A stretch of DNA of 64,000 nt from Azospirillum picis (GTDB lineage: Bacteria; Pseudomonadota; Alphaproteobacteria; Azospirillales; Azospirillaceae): assembly GCF_017876115.1 (NCBI RefSeq), contig NZ_JAGINO010000023.1, forward strand, positions 62,001 to 126,000. Reading direction: 5' to 3'. Both the position numbers and the translations under genes were made by a program. Below, piece after piece: positions 40,644 to 50,160 of the stretch. Numbering within the stretch: the first letter of the stretch is position 1; every line of letters starts with the position of its first letter. The notes under the pieces were generated by a model. It had not been told where the DNA came from. It made no database searches and saw nothing but the letters and a program-made list of their open reading frames with translations.

Positions 40644-41944
40644 GCCTTCGCCTCGATGCCGAAGAACTCGAGCTGCCAGCGCATCTCTTCGTCGGTCATC
40701 GGGTAGTGCGTGCCATCGCGAGCATTAAGCGCGGTTTTTGGCGGAATCTGGGCGAGCCGAAGCTGCACCTGGCGGGCGAAGCGCATCGACAGCCCGGTGC
40801 GCCAGACCAGCGCGGTGACGGCGCGCGCCGCGTGGGTGGCGACGATGCGGTCGACGACCGGCAGCGGGATCTGCGACAGTTCCGCCAGCGCCGCCATGAC
40901 GAAGGCGCGGTCGCCTTCGACCATCGAGCCCTCGATCAGCTTCTCCGTCAGCTTGCCCTCCTTGTTCAGGCGGGCGGCGCGGTCGCTCGGCCGCTCCACC
41001 GCCTTCTCCGGCCCGGCGGCCCCGGTCGCCTCCTCGCCGAAATCGACCGGGCCGCGCGCGCCGCCGGCTGCGGCCGCCTGGCTGACGCGCTGGCGCACCG
41101 CCTCCGCAAGGCCGCGCGCGGCCTCGGGATCGAGGTCGCTGCGGTCCTGCAGGACCTTCAGCAGGTTGTCGGCGACGAAGCTGGCGAGACGCGCCACGGC
41201 ACGCGCCGGCAGCCGGGGGCGGCGGACCAGCGGCGAATGCCAGGGCTCGTGCTGCGGCGCCTGGTCGAGGATGCGGTCGAGCGTCTCCTCGCGGATCTGC
41301 GCGGAGGGGTTGGCGAGCAGCGCCGTCACCGCCGCCTCGTCGTCGGACCGGGCGATGGCGTCCGCCACCGGGGCGGTGACGTTCTGGCGGCTGGCGATCG
41401 CGGCCATCGCACCGCGCACCGGCCCCTTCAGGATGATGTCGGCCAGATCCTCGTCGGTGAGGATCGGCGAATGCTGCAGGACCGGGGCGCAGACCGACAG
41501 CTCGACGTCGCGGGCCAGCCGGTTGATCACGCCCTGCGGGGCATTGGGAAGATCCTTCAGCGCCTCCGCCAGGATGCCGCGCACCTCCGACGCCTGGTCG
41601 CGCGCCAGCGTCTCCAGGCACTCCACCGTCAGCCGCTCGATCTGGGTGGCCTGGCTGGCGGACAGCTCCGGCATCAGGCGGGCGATCTTCTGCGCCACCG
41701 CCCGGCGCACCATGACCTCGCGGTCCTTGGCCAGCAGCAGGTCGGCCTGACGCGGCGTGCCGGCGTTGGTCGCGATGGCGCGGCGCACCTCCGCGGCGGC
41801 GTCGGCGGCCAGGAAGTAGAGCAGCTCCGGCCGGGTCTTCGGATGCTCGGCGACCTTCCGGCGCACCGCCGGATCCTCGCTCCGCACCATCTGCTTGGCG
41901 GATTCGTAATCGGCGGGATCGAGCATGTCGGAACGGGTGCTCAC
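40640..41944 (-). CDS. DUF2336 protein (HEAT-like)
   Basis: A 434-residue soluble protein made of HEAT-like helical repeats in the first 240 residues (KVAEHPKTRPELLYFLAADA, AEVRRAIATNAGTPRQADLL, IREETLDRILDQA), then the DUF2336 region (FVMAALAELSQIPLPVVDRI, RAVTALVWRTGLSMRFARQV). DUF2336 proteins are common in alphaproteobacteria; one member in Caulobacter has been tied to motility/attachment control, as I recall. It is coupled by GTGA to the upstream GGDEF gene and to the downstream secreted protein. An internal ATG at 41926 is an alternative start. Confidence 0.85.
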   Translation of the reverse strand: MSTRSDMLDPADYESAKQMVRSEDPAVRRKVAEHPKTRPELLYFLAADAAAEVRRAIATNAGTPRQADLLLAKDREVMVRRAVAQKIARLMPELSASQATQIERLTVECLETLARDQASEVRGILAEALKDLPNAPQGVINRLARDVELSVCAPVLQHSPILTDEDLADIILKGPVRGAMAAIASRQNVTAPVADAIARSDDEAAVTALLANPSAQIREETLDRILDQAPQHEPWHSPLVRRPRLPARAVARLASFVADNLLKVLQDRSDLDPEAARGLAEAVRQRVSQAAAAGGARGPVDFGEEATGAAGPEKAVERPSDRAARLNKEGKLTEKLIEGSMVEGDRAFVMAALAELSQIPLPVVDRIVATHAARAVTALVWRTGLSMRFARQVQLRLAQIPPKTALNARDGTHYPMTDEEMRWQLEFFGIEAKA

Positions 41945-43797
41945 GGCGCGGACTCCGCGACTGGGAGGACGGACGGCAGCCCGGAGCGGTGATCCGGTGC
42001 GAGGGCGTAATGCCCCTTGCCGCTCTTCTTGGCGTCGTACATCGCCGAATCGGCCCGCTCGGTCAGCTCGCGCACGGTCTCGCCGCGCCCGGGCATATGG
42101 ATCGCGATGCCGATCGACAGGCCGAGCGGCTTCTCCGGGCCGGCCGACAGATGGGCCAGACCCTGCATCCCGTTCAGCAGCCGCTCCGCGACGATCCTCG
42201 CCTTGCGCTCGTCGGTGCGGCCGAGCCACAGAACGAATTCGTCGCCGCCGAGACGGCCGGGCAGGTCGCCGGGCCGCACGCCGGTGGTCATCAGCGTGCC
42301 GATCGCCTTCAGCACCGCGTCGCCCTGCTGGTGGCCGTGCAGGTCGTTGACCGCCTTGAAGTTGTCGAGGTCGATGTAGAGCAGCGACGACGGCCCGCTC
42401 TCGGGCCGGGAGATCGACTCCTCCAGCCGTTCGAAGAAGGTGCGGCGGTTGAACAGGCCGGTCAGCCCGTCGCGCTCCGACAGCCGGCGCAGCCGCTCCT
42501 GGTAGGCGAGATGGGCATGGGCGATGCCGATATGGTCGGCCACGCCGGACATCAGGTGGCGGTCGTCGTCGTCCCACGGCTCGGCATCGCCGGTACGCCA
42601 GACAAGCAGGGCGCCGTTGACCGCCTGGCGGTATTCGGTGCGCTCCACGATCAGTTGCAGGTCGCCCAACTGGCCGTCCAGCCGGGTGGCGAAGGTCCCG
42701 TCGCCGCCCGCCGCCTGCCCGCTCCCGTCGGCGATCCGCTCCAGCAGCGCCGGCAAGGCGCCGTGCATGGCCGGCGGCTCCGGCCCGAACTGCGCCACCA
42801 GCGACAGGATGGGGCCGTCGCCGGACGCCGTCCCCTCCCCGGCGCGGTAGATGCGGCAACCGTCGGCGCTGAGCGCCCGCGCCGTCTCCGTCGCCGCCAC
42901 CGCCAGGGCTTCGGCCGCGTCGAGACGGTCGCGCAGGGTATGGACGATGTGGCCGAGCAGCCGCTCGCGGTTGCGGATGCGCGCCAGTTCGTTGGACCGC
43001 AGCACCTGCTCCGTCACGTCGCGGCAGACGCCGCGGGCGCCGATCCAGTCCCCCTGCGGCCCGAACAGCGGCAGGGCCGACGCGACGACGCAGGCCGGCG
43101 TGCCGTCGGCGCCCTTCAGCCACAGCTCGGTGTGGTCGACCGGGCGCCGGCAGTCGAAGGGCATCGGCAGATCCTCCGCGTCGTCAAGCGCCAGCGTGCG
43201 CGGGTCGCGCCCGATCAGCGCGTCGGCCGGATAGCCCAGCGCGCCCTTGTGGCTGACGAAGACGAAGCTGCGGTCCGGCCCGGTCTCCCACGCGAAGTCG
43301 GAGGAGGCCTCCACCAGATCCTTGTAGCGCCGCCGCGATTCGGTCAGCGTATGGCGGAGCTGCCGCTCCAGCGTGTCGTCGCGCCCCAGCAGCAGGAAGC
43401 CGCCGTCGGGCAGCGGCACGCCCGCCCACTCGACGATCATGATCCCGCGCACCGATTCCACCGGCACCGAGCGCAGGCCCGGCGCGACGCTGGAGGCCGA
43501 CAGCCATGTCCGCAGATCGGGAAGCCAGCGCGGATCGCTGTCCATCATGTCCTCCGCCTCGGCGTTCGCCTCGGAGACGGCCAATGCCGGATCCAGCCGC
43601 AGGGCCGGTCCGGGATACAGCGCGACGAGCGTCGCGGGGCCGGTCGGGTCGGAGGAGGTGGGGGAACCGGTGGTCAGGGGCAGGTCCACAGCGATCTCGG
43701 AAGATAGACGGATGAGCGATCCTGGTGGGGCGGAAGCCCGGCGAAATCCAGCCGCCGGAAGACCCCGGGCTGCGGACCGGTAAGCGGTCGAGGCCAT
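41941..43797 (-). CDS. PAS/GAF diguanylate cyclase
   Basis: A 618-residue cytoplasmic sensor protein. The N-terminal 130 residues are PAS-like (ALRLDPALAVSEANAEAEDM), then a PAS domain with its coiled-coil entry (RRRYKDLVEASSDFAWETGP ... GVCRDVTEQVLRSN), a GAF-like part (about 280-430, ALAVAATETARALSADGCRI), and a GGDEF domain. In GGDEF the active site is RLGGDEF, and the inhibitory I-site RxxD is present as RPGD five residues before it, so the enzyme should make c-di-GMP with product inhibition. No EAL domain. The ATG has AAAAGG upstream. It is the first gene of the group ending at the J-domain gene, with a GTGA overlap with DUF2336. Confidence 0.92.
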   Translation of the reverse strand: MASTAYRSAARGLPAAGFRRASAPPGSLIRLSSEIAVDLPLTTGSPTSSDPTGPATLVALYPGPALRLDPALAVSEANAEAEDMMDSDPRWLPDLRTWLSASSVAPGLRSVPVESVRGIMIVEWAGVPLPDGGFLLLGRDDTLERQLRHTLTESRRRYKDLVEASSDFAWETGPDRSFVFVSHKGALGYPADALIGRDPRTLALDDAEDLPMPFDCRRPVDHTELWLKGADGTPACVVASALPLFGPQGDWIGARGVCRDVTEQVLRSNELARIRNRERLLGHIVHTLRDRLDAAEALAVAATETARALSADGCRIYRAGEGTASGDGPILSLVAQFGPEPPAMHGALPALLERIADGSGQAAGGDGTFATRLDGQLGDLQLIVERTEYRQAVNGALLVWRTGDAEPWDDDDRHLMSGVADHIGIAHAHLAYQERLRRLSERDGLTGLFNRRTFFERLEESISRPESGPSSLLYIDLDNFKAVNDLHGHQQGDAVLKAIGTLMTTGVRPGDLPGRLGGDEFVLWLGRTDERKARIVAERLLNGMQGLAHLSAGPEKPLGLSIGIAIHMPGRGETVRELTERADSAMYDAKKSGKGHYALAPDHRSGLPSVLPVAESAP

Positions 43798-43985
43798 GCT
43801 ACCTTTTCGGGGGTTAATCTTCAATCAACCACCGTAGCGGGGTCAGCCGCAGTCGACACCTGGGCCGGCACCTGGGCCGGCCCAGGGACCGGCACGGCCC
43901 GGCGCCTGCCGGCCCCGGTTCGCCCCCCGGCTGCGACCATGTGAAGCGGCTTGCGGGCGGCAGGCGGCAGGCCCATTCTCTGGCC

Positions 43986-44738
43986 ATGACCGATACGCCC
44001 TCCCCCGCCGTTCCGGCGCCCGCTTCCGCCTCCGGTTCCGTTCTCCCATCGGCCCCTTCGACGGCTGCCGGGCTCCGCGACCGCGCGGTGTGGGTGTTCG
44101 ACCTCGACAACACGCTCTACCCGGCCTCCTGCAATCTGTTCGCCCAGGTGGACCGCCGGATCAACGAATTCATCGCCGGGCACTTCAACATCGGCATGGA
44201 CGAGGCGCGGGTGCGGCAGAAGCGGTTCTTCCGGGAATACGGCACCACGCTGCGCGGCCTGATGGTCGAGCATGACGTCGATCCCGTCGCCTACATGGAC
44301 TACGTCCACGACATCGACGTCAGCGGCGTCGAGCCCTCGGCACAGCTCACCGACGCGCTGCGGCGCCTGCCCGGCCGCAAGATCATCTACACCAACGGCT
44401 CGGTCCGCCATGCCGAGAACGTCGCCGGCCGGCTCGGCATCCTCGACGCCTTCGAGGCGGTGTTCGACATCGCCGCCGCCGGCTTCGTGCCCAAGCCCGA
44501 CCCCCGCCCCTACGCCACCCTGGTCGAGCGCCACGGCTTCGACCCGGCGGACGCCTGCATGGTCGAGGACATCGCCCGCAACCTCGCCCCCGCCCATGCG
44601 CTGGGCATGACCACCGTCTGGGTGCGCGGCGAGCAGGAGTACGAGAAGGCCGGCGTCGGGGCCGGCGTCCACATCGACCACACCGTCGACGACCTGCCGT
44701 CCTGGCTCGCCGCCGTCGCGGGCGCCACTTCGGCGTAA
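43986..44738 (+). CDS. pyrimidine 5'-nucleotidase, HAD superfamily (SDT1-like)
   Basis: A 250-residue HAD phosphatase. The first 35 residues are Pro/Ser/Ala-rich. Catalytic features: VWVFDLDNTLYP (motif I with the nucleophile Asp), IIYTNGS (motif II), Lys in FVPKPDPRPYA, and ACMVEDIARNLAPA (motif IV). The cap region FREYGTTLRGLMVEHDVD is typical of the SDT1/Phm8 pyrimidine-nucleotidase group. It acts in pyrimidine nucleotide turnover. It is upstream of dapD by 136 bases, the arrangement usual in this bacterial group. Confidence 0.87.
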   Translation: MTDTPSPAVPAPASASGSVLPSAPSTAAGLRDRAVWVFDLDNTLYPASCNLFAQVDRRINEFIAGHFNIGMDEARVRQKRFFREYGTTLRGLMVEHDVDPVAYMDYVHDIDVSGVEPSAQLTDALRRLPGRKIIYTNGSVRHAENVAGRLGILDAFEAVFDIAAAGFVPKPDPRPYATLVERHGFDPADACMVEDIARNLAPAHALGMTTVWVRGEQEYEKAGVGAGVHIDHTVDDLPSWLAAVAGATSA

Positions 44739-44874
44739 CGGGGGGCGTAACGGGGAACTGATGGGGGAGCGGCGCGATGGCGGATCGCGGCGAAGCGGGT
44801 TCAGTTGACAGGCGGGGCGGGGCGGCTCCATGGTGCCGTCCCTTGACAGCCATCGACAGCAGAACGACCGCGCC

Positions 44875-45717
44875 ATGAGCCACGCCAGCCTGCAATCCAC
44901 CATCGACGCCGCCTGGGACAACCGCGACGGCCTGAACACCGCCACCACCGGCCCGGTCCGCGACGCCGTGAACGCGGCGCTCGACGCGCTCGACGCCGGC
45001 GACCTCCGCGTCGCCGAGAAGACCGCCCAGGGCTGGACGGTCAACCAGTGGCTGAAAAAGGCGGTGCTGCTGTCCTTCCGCCTGAACGCCAACGAGATGA
45101 TCCCCGGCGGCCCCGGCGGCTCGTCCTGGTACGACAAGGTGCCGCCGAAGTTCGATGGCTGGAGCGAAGGACAGTTCCAGAACGCCGGCTTCCGCGCCCT
45201 GCCCGGCGCCATCGCCCGCAAGTCGGCCTACGTCGCCCCCGGCGTCATCCTGATGCCGAGCTTCGTCAACGTCGGCGCCTACGTCGACAGCGGCACCATG
45301 GTCGACACCTGGGTGACCGTCGGCTCCTGCGCCCAGATCGGCAGGAACGTCCACCTGTCGGGCGGCGTCGGCATCGGCGGCGTGCTGGAGCCGCTGCAGG
45401 CCGACCCGGTCATCATCGAGGACAACTGCTTCATCGGCGCCCGCTCCGAGATCGTCGAGGGCGTGATCGTCGAGGAAGGCGCCGTCATCTCCATGGGCTG
45501 CTACATCGGCGCCTCGACCAAGATCATCGACCGCCACACCGGCGAGATCTTCACCGGCCGCGTCCCGGCCTATTCGGTGGTGGTCCCCGGCTCGCTCCCC
45601 GGCAAGCCGCTTCCCGACGGCACCCCGGGTCCCAGCCTCTACTGCTGCGTCATCATCAAGCGCGTCGACGAGAAGACCCGGTCGAAGACTGCGATCAACG
45701 ACCTGCTGCGGGACTGA
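44875..45717 (+). CDS. dapD: 2,3,4,5-tetrahydropyridine-2,6-dicarboxylate N-succinyltransferase
   Basis: Commits tetrahydrodipicolinate to the succinylase route of diaminopimelate and lysine synthesis; trimeric, cytoplasmic. The 280 residues have an alpha-helical N-terminus (MSHASLQSTIDAAWDNRDGL) and a left-handed beta-helix of hexapeptide repeats (IGGVLEPLQADPVIIEDNCF, IGARSEIVEGVIVEEGAVIS, MGCYIGASTKIIDRHTGEIF). I chose the ATG at MSHAS, the family start; the open frame upstream lacks conservation. DAP also feeds peptidoglycan, linking it to mrcA and the amidase functionally. Confidence 0.96.
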   Translation: MSHASLQSTIDAAWDNRDGLNTATTGPVRDAVNAALDALDAGDLRVAEKTAQGWTVNQWLKKAVLLSFRLNANEMIPGGPGGSSWYDKVPPKFDGWSEGQFQNAGFRALPGAIARKSAYVAPGVILMPSFVNVGAYVDSGTMVDTWVTVGSCAQIGRNVHLSGGVGIGGVLEPLQADPVIIEDNCFIGARSEIVEGVIVEEGAVISMGCYIGASTKIIDRHTGEIFTGRVPAYSVVVPGSLPGKPLPDGTPGPSLYCCVIIKRVDEKTRSKTAINDLLRD

Positions 45718-45820
45718 TCGCGACGCATCCCCGTCCCATCCATCGCCTCTCCCGCGCCCGGTTCCCGGCCGCCGCGGGAGGGGCGGCCATCGGATCCCGG
45801 GCCGGACTGGAAGAAACAGC

Positions 45821-46969
45821 ATGACCATCGACCCCGTCGCCCTCGCCCAGGATCTGATCCGCTGCCCCAGCGTCACGCCGCGCGACGACGGCGCGCTCGG
45901 CGTGCTGGAGGCGGCGCTGGCGCCGATGGGCTTCGCCTGCCACCGGCTGCGCTTCCAGCAGGAGGGCACGGCCCCGGTGGAGAACCTCTACGCCCGCCTG
46001 GGCACCCGGGGGCCCAACTTCTGCTTCGCCGGCCACACCGACGTGGTGCCGCCGGGCGACAAGGGCTGGACGGTCGATCCCTTCGCCGGGCAGGTGATGG
46101 GCGACCGGCTCTACGGCCGCGGGGCCGTCGACATGAAGGGCGCCATCGCCGCCTTCGTCGCCGCCGTCTCGCGCAGGCTGGAGCAGGGTGCGCCCGCCGG
46201 CTCGATCAGCCTGCTGATCACCGGCGACGAGGAGGGGGTGGCGATCAACGGCACCCGCAAGGTGCTGGACTGGATGGCCGAGCGGGGGGAGCGCATCGAC
46301 GCCTGCGTGGTGGGCGAGCCGACCAACCCCAAGGCGCTGGGCGACATGATCAAGATCGGCCGGCGCGGCAGCCTGTCCGGCTTCCTGACGGTGTTCGGCG
46401 CCCAGGGCCATGTCGCCTATCCGCATCTCGCCGACAACCCGCTGCCGCGTCTGGTGCGCATGCTGGCCGCCATCACCGAAGGACCGATGGACGGAGGAAC
46501 GGAGCATTTCCAGCCCTCCACCCTGGCGATCACCACCATCGACGTCGGCAATCCGGCCACCAACGTCATCCCGGCCCAGGGCAAGGCGACCTTCAACATC
46601 CGCTTCAACGACGCCCACACCCCAGCGGGCATCGAGGACTGGCTGCGCCGGACCTTCGATGCGGTCGGCGGCGCCTACGAACTGGAGGTCTACCGGTCCG
46701 GCGACAGTTTCGTCACCCCGCCCGGACCGCTGACCGACCTTGTCGCCGACGCGGTCGAACGGGTGACCGGCCGCCGCCCGGACTATTCGACCACCGGCGG
46801 CACCTCCGACGCCCGCTTCATCAAGAACGTCTGCCCGGTGGTTGAATTCGGGTTGGTCGGCCAGACGATGCACAAGGTGGACGAATACGCCTCGGTGGAG
46901 GACATCCGCAAGCTGACCGCGATCTACGAGGGCATCCTGGCCGATGTCTTCCTGCGGCTGCCCGCATGA
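45821..46969 (+). CDS. dapE: succinyl-diaminopimelate desuccinylase
   Basis: Zinc metallopeptidase that hydrolyses succinyl-DAP to LL-DAP. The 382 residues show the M20 metal site: FAGHTDVVPPGD (His and Asp), GAVDMKGAIAAF (bridging Asp), and the catalytic Glu in ITGDEEGVAING, plus the closing His in GLVGQTMHKVDEYASVED. Dimerisation domain lies in the middle. It follows dapD by 103 bases in the same direction and is succeeded by a membrane protein 22 bases on. Confidence 0.96.
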   Translation: MTIDPVALAQDLIRCPSVTPRDDGALGVLEAALAPMGFACHRLRFQQEGTAPVENLYARLGTRGPNFCFAGHTDVVPPGDKGWTVDPFAGQVMGDRLYGRGAVDMKGAIAAFVAAVSRRLEQGAPAGSISLLITGDEEGVAINGTRKVLDWMAERGERIDACVVGEPTNPKALGDMIKIGRRGSLSGFLTVFGAQGHVAYPHLADNPLPRLVRMLAAITEGPMDGGTEHFQPSTLAITTIDVGNPATNVIPAQGKATFNIRFNDAHTPAGIEDWLRRTFDAVGGAYELEVYRSGDSFVTPPGPLTDLVADAVERVTGRRPDYSTTGGTSDARFIKNVCPVVEFGLVGQTMHKVDEYASVEDIRKLTAIYEGILADVFLRLPA

Positions 46970-46991
46970 GCCGGCGGACCGGGCTCCCGCG

Positions 46992-47561
46992 ATGCCGCTG
47001 ACCACCGCCGCCATCCTGTCCGCGCTGACCGGCGCCTACCGGCTGGCCCGCTTCGACCGCACCGGCATGGAGTATTTCGACCGCACGCCGGACGGGGCGC
47101 TGAACTCCTTCTACGCCGCGCTCGTGGTCCTGCCGGCCTACGCGCTGCTGCTGGTGATCCGGCTGTGGGACCAGGTGGACGACACGCCGTTGCTGCAACT
47201 GCTGACGGTGGAGTCCATCGCCTATGTCGTCAGTTGGACGGCCTTCCCGCTCGCGCTGTTCCGCATCTCGACGCTGATGGGCAGGGAGGCCCTCTATCCC
47301 GGCGCACTGGCGGCCTACAACTGGTCGGCGGTGCTCCAGATGGCGATCTACCTGCCGACCATCGTGCTGTCCGCCACCGGGCTGCTGCCGCCGATGCTCT
47401 CCGAAGGGCTGGCCTTCGGCGTGATGATGGCGATGCTGACCTACCAGTGGTTCGTCCTGCGCACCGCCCTGTCGGTCTCCAGCCTCGCCGCCGCCGCCCT
47501 GGTGCTGCTCGACCTGTTCCTGTCGGCGACGATCAGCGACCTCGCGGACGGGATGCTGTGA
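46992..47561 (+). CDS. hypothetical membrane protein
   Basis: A 189-residue protein with about five membrane helices (FYAALVVLPAYALLLVIRLW, SIAYVVSWTAFPLALFRIST, MAIYLPTIVLSATGLLPPML, LSVSSLAAAALVLLDLFL). I do not recognise it. The N-terminus RLARFDRTGMEYFDRTPDG is conserved-looking and probably cytoplasmic. The ATG is 22 bases after the dapE stop, so co-transcription with dapD/dapE is likely. No catalytic motif is visible. Confidence 0.75.
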   Translation: MPLTTAAILSALTGAYRLARFDRTGMEYFDRTPDGALNSFYAALVVLPAYALLLVIRLWDQVDDTPLLQLLTVESIAYVVSWTAFPLALFRISTLMGREALYPGALAAYNWSAVLQMAIYLPTIVLSATGLLPPMLSEGLAFGVMMAMLTYQWFVLRTALSVSSLAAAALVLLDLFLSATISDLADGML

Positions 47562-47573
47562 GATAGCGCTCCT

Positions 47574-47684
47574 GCCCCCTCCCCGACCCTCCCCCACCTG
47601 CGGTGGGAGAGGGAGCAAGTGCTTAGGCGGAAAAGCGGCGGCAGTCCCCTCTCCCGCGAAGCGGGGGAGGGTTAGGGAGGGGGC
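47574..47684. repeat. dispersed C-rich/G-rich element, copy B
   Basis: Begins GCCCCCTCCCCGACCC and ends GGGTTAGGGAGGGGGC. The termini are inverted repeats (GCCCCCTCCC/GGGAGGGGGC) and each half has a hairpin: CCCACC-TGC-GGTGGG on the left and CCCGC-GAA-GCGGG on the right. Located between convergent genes. Related to copies A and C. Confidence 0.78.
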
Positions 47685-47705
47685 ACAGGAGGGAGACTCC
47701 CCCGT

Positions 47706-48731
47706 TCACCCCTGCGTGCTGACGCCCGCCTCGCCGAAGGTCGCCATGCCGGCATGGCAGGCGACGGCCGACCTGACGATGTTGATCGCCAGGGTGGCGC
47801 CGGAGCCCTCGCCCAGGCGCATGCCGAGGTCGAGCAGCGGCTCCTTGCCGATCGCCTGCAGCAGGCGGGCGTGGCCGGGCTCCACCGAGCGGTGGGCGAC
47901 CATGCAGTGGTCGAGCGCGCGACGGTCGGCCTTGAAGAGCACCGCGGCGGCGGCGGTGCAGGCGAAGCCGTCGAGCAGCACCGGCACGCGGGCGACGCGG
48001 GCGGCCAGGATGGCGCCGGCGATAGCGGCGAACTCGTAGCCGCCCAGACGGCGCAGAGCCTCCAGCGGATCGCCCTTCGCCTGCGGGTTGGCGGCGAGTC
48101 CGGCCTCCACCACGGCGATCTTGCGGGCGAGCCCGGCATCGTCGACCCCGGTGCCGCGGCCGGTCCAGTCGGCCGCCTCGCCGCCGAACAGGGCGAGGCA
48201 GAGGGCGGCGGCGGCGGTCGAGTTGCCGATGCCCATCTCGCCCAACGCCAGAAGCTGCACCCCCATCTCCACCGACATCATGCCGTAGGCCATGGTGCGG
48301 CAGCACTCCTCCTCGCCCATCGCCGGACCCTGGGTGAAGTCGGCGGTCGGGTTCTCCAGGTCCAGCTCATAGACGCGCAGGTCGGCGTCGGCCACCTCGC
48401 AGAGCTGGTTGACCGCAGCGCCGCCGTTCTGGAAGTTGGCGACCATCTGCACGGTCACCTCGGCCGGATAGGCCGAGACGCCGTGGGCGGCGATGCCATG
48501 GTTGCCGGCGAACACGGCGACGCGCGGCCGGCGCAGGTCGGCGGGATGCTGGCCCTGCCAGGTCGCCATCCACTGGGCGATCTCCTCCAGCCGCCCAAGC
48601 GATCCCGCCGGCTTGGTGAGCTGGCGCTCGCGCTGCAAGGCCGCAGTGCCGGCATCGAGGTCGGGGCCGGGCAGGTTGCGCACGAGCGCGCGGATTTCCT
48701 CGAAGGTGACGGCGGGCTGCTGGTTGCTCAT
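47706..48731 (-). CDS. cobT: nicotinate-nucleotide-dimethylbenzimidazole phosphoribosyltransferase
   Basis: Activates the lower ligand of cobalamin by joining DMB with nicotinate mononucleotide. The 341 residues include RPRVAVFAGNHGIAAHGVSA, the substrate-binding MGIGNSTAAAALCLALFG, and the catalytic Glu in MRLGEGSGATLAI. Family length is normal. No other cobalamin gene lies nearby and no cobalamin riboswitch is seen in the 180 bases upstream; the naming follows the CobT of the nicotinate phosphoribosyltransferase type, not the cobaltochelatase subunit. Confidence 0.96.
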   Translation of the reverse strand: MSNQQPAVTFEEIRALVRNLPGPDLDAGTAALQRERQLTKPAGSLGRLEEIAQWMATWQGQHPADLRRPRVAVFAGNHGIAAHGVSAYPAEVTVQMVANFQNGGAAVNQLCEVADADLRVYELDLENPTADFTQGPAMGEEECCRTMAYGMMSVEMGVQLLALGEMGIGNSTAAAALCLALFGGEAADWTGRGTGVDDAGLARKIAVVEAGLAANPQAKGDPLEALRRLGGYEFAAIAGAILAARVARVPVLLDGFACTAAAAVLFKADRRALDHCMVAHRSVEPGHARLLQAIGKEPLLDLGMRLGEGSGATLAINIVRSAVACHAGMATFGEAGVSTQG

Positions 48732-48911
48732 GATCGGTCCTGGGGTGGGCGCCAAAAAACGGCGCGACCTTGCACCCATCCGACCTTCAAGTCAAAGCGC
48801 CAGCGTAGGACATTTTGCCCCTTCCGATCGGGAAACCCGGTCTTTGACCGTCCCAATCGATCCGCCCCGCCCAAACGACCCCACCCAAACGCCCCCACCC
48901 AAACGCCTGGG

Positions 48912-49958
48912 TCAGGCTGCCCGGCTGACCGCGTCCGTTCCGGCCGCCCCGGCGGTGGCGGTGGCGACCGGCGTCGCCGACTCCGTGCCGACGATGCGGC
49001 CGAGCCCGAGCCCGAAGCCCACGGCGATCCCGGACCCGGCGGCCTGATCGGTGCGCACCGGCTCCTCGCGCATGCGGCGGTGCTCCTTGTCGCGGGCGCG
49101 CGCCTGCCGGCCGGCGACGCTGTCGACCTCGTCCGGGGTCTCCAGCGCGTTCAGCGCCAGCACCTGGTAGATCGACAGCGGCGTGCCGTTCAACGACTTG
49201 GCCGCCGCCATCGGCACCTGGGTGGTGAAGCCGTCCGGCATGTCCTGCTTGCGCACGGTGTCGTTGACGACCTGGCCGGGAGCGAAGGTCGCGAGCGGGT
49301 TCTCGGAGAACTTGGTGGCGAAGCGGTCATAGATCTCCTTCAGCGACTTCGCCTTGCCGGTGGCCTTGTCGTAGAAGACGGCCTTGTTGGCGGCGGCGGC
49401 GTCGGGGAAGACGTCGCGCGCGGTGCGGCCGGGGCTCTCCTGCATGGCGTTCAGGAACTTGGAGGCGCCGCCGGCCCCGAGGAAATGGGCGAGATACAGC
49501 TCGGTCGAGCCGATCTTCCCGTCCACCGTCTCCTCCAGATACTCCTTGTTGTCGCGGGTGAATTCCGCGGCCATCAGCGCGGAGACGTTGGGATCCTTCC
49601 GCAGGTCGAGGATTTCCTGCTTCATCGCCGGGTCGGCGACGGCGGCGCGTCCGTCGCTGCGCATCTGGATGGCGTTGGCGTATTTGCCGAGCCCATGGTC
49701 GGCGCCATGCGCCTTCACCGTCTGCAGCCAGGTGCTGTCGATGAACTGGTAGAGCCCGGTCGCCGAGGAGGAGGAGGATTTTACGTCCGTGCGGAACCCG
49801 CTCTCCACGGCAGCTTTTTCCATGAGGTAGGAAAAATCGACCCCCGTCTTGGCGCTGGCGTTGCGCACCGCGGCCTCCACGTCGGCCGGACCACGGGCGG
49901 CGCGGGCCTGGCGGGCGGCGGTGTCGCTGAGGTTGCCAAGGGCGGAAGAGATGGTCAT
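48912..49958 (-). CDS. lytic-transglycosylase-like protein
   Basis: A 348-residue protein. The region 25-140 resembles an SLT-type lysozyme fold: YLMEKAAVESGFRTDVKSSS with the likely catalytic Glu, SSATGLYQFIDSTWLQTVKA, and a later GSTELYLAHFLGAGGASKFL. The rest is helical, and the C-terminus is Ala/Gly-rich. No clear signal peptide, so export, if any, uses another route; flagellar or type III-linked transglycosylases without signal peptides exist. The family is found in alphaproteobacteria. It is divergent from the acyl-CoA dehydrogenase gene. Just downstream of its stop codon (48870-48908) CCCAAACG occurs three times. Confidence 0.78.
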   Translation of the reverse strand: MTISSALGNLSDTAARQARAARGPADVEAAVRNASAKTGVDFSYLMEKAAVESGFRTDVKSSSSSATGLYQFIDSTWLQTVKAHGADHGLGKYANAIQMRSDGRAAVADPAMKQEILDLRKDPNVSALMAAEFTRDNKEYLEETVDGKIGSTELYLAHFLGAGGASKFLNAMQESPGRTARDVFPDAAAANKAVFYDKATGKAKSLKEIYDRFATKFSENPLATFAPGQVVNDTVRKQDMPDGFTTQVPMAAAKSLNGTPLSIYQVLALNALETPDEVDSVAGRQARARDKEHRRMREEPVRTDQAAGSGIAVGFGLGLGRIVGTESATPVATATAGAAGTDAVSRAA

Positions 49959-50160
49959 GGGTCGATCCCCGTGTAAAGGCCCCGGCGCGGAGCGACAGCA
50001 CTTATGCAGGCACTGTGCCAACACGGGCGGCCTCACTGTCGCCAAGGCCCTCTCGCCAACCACCATTCGATACGGTATGGTGACGCATAGGTAAACAAAA
50101 CAAACCTGCCAAGCCCTAAAGACCCTTGGCCCTACAGACCCTTGGGAGGTCCGCCCCGCC

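Noticed and set aside
44800..44830. TTGACA at 44803-44808 as promoter of dapD
   Set aside because: The -10 position 17 bases on reads CCATGG-like sequence with no resemblance to TATAAT; left unassigned.
48732..48911. Cobalamin riboswitch upstream of cobT
   Set aside because: No B12-box-like sequence or aptamer stems could be found in the upstream gap.
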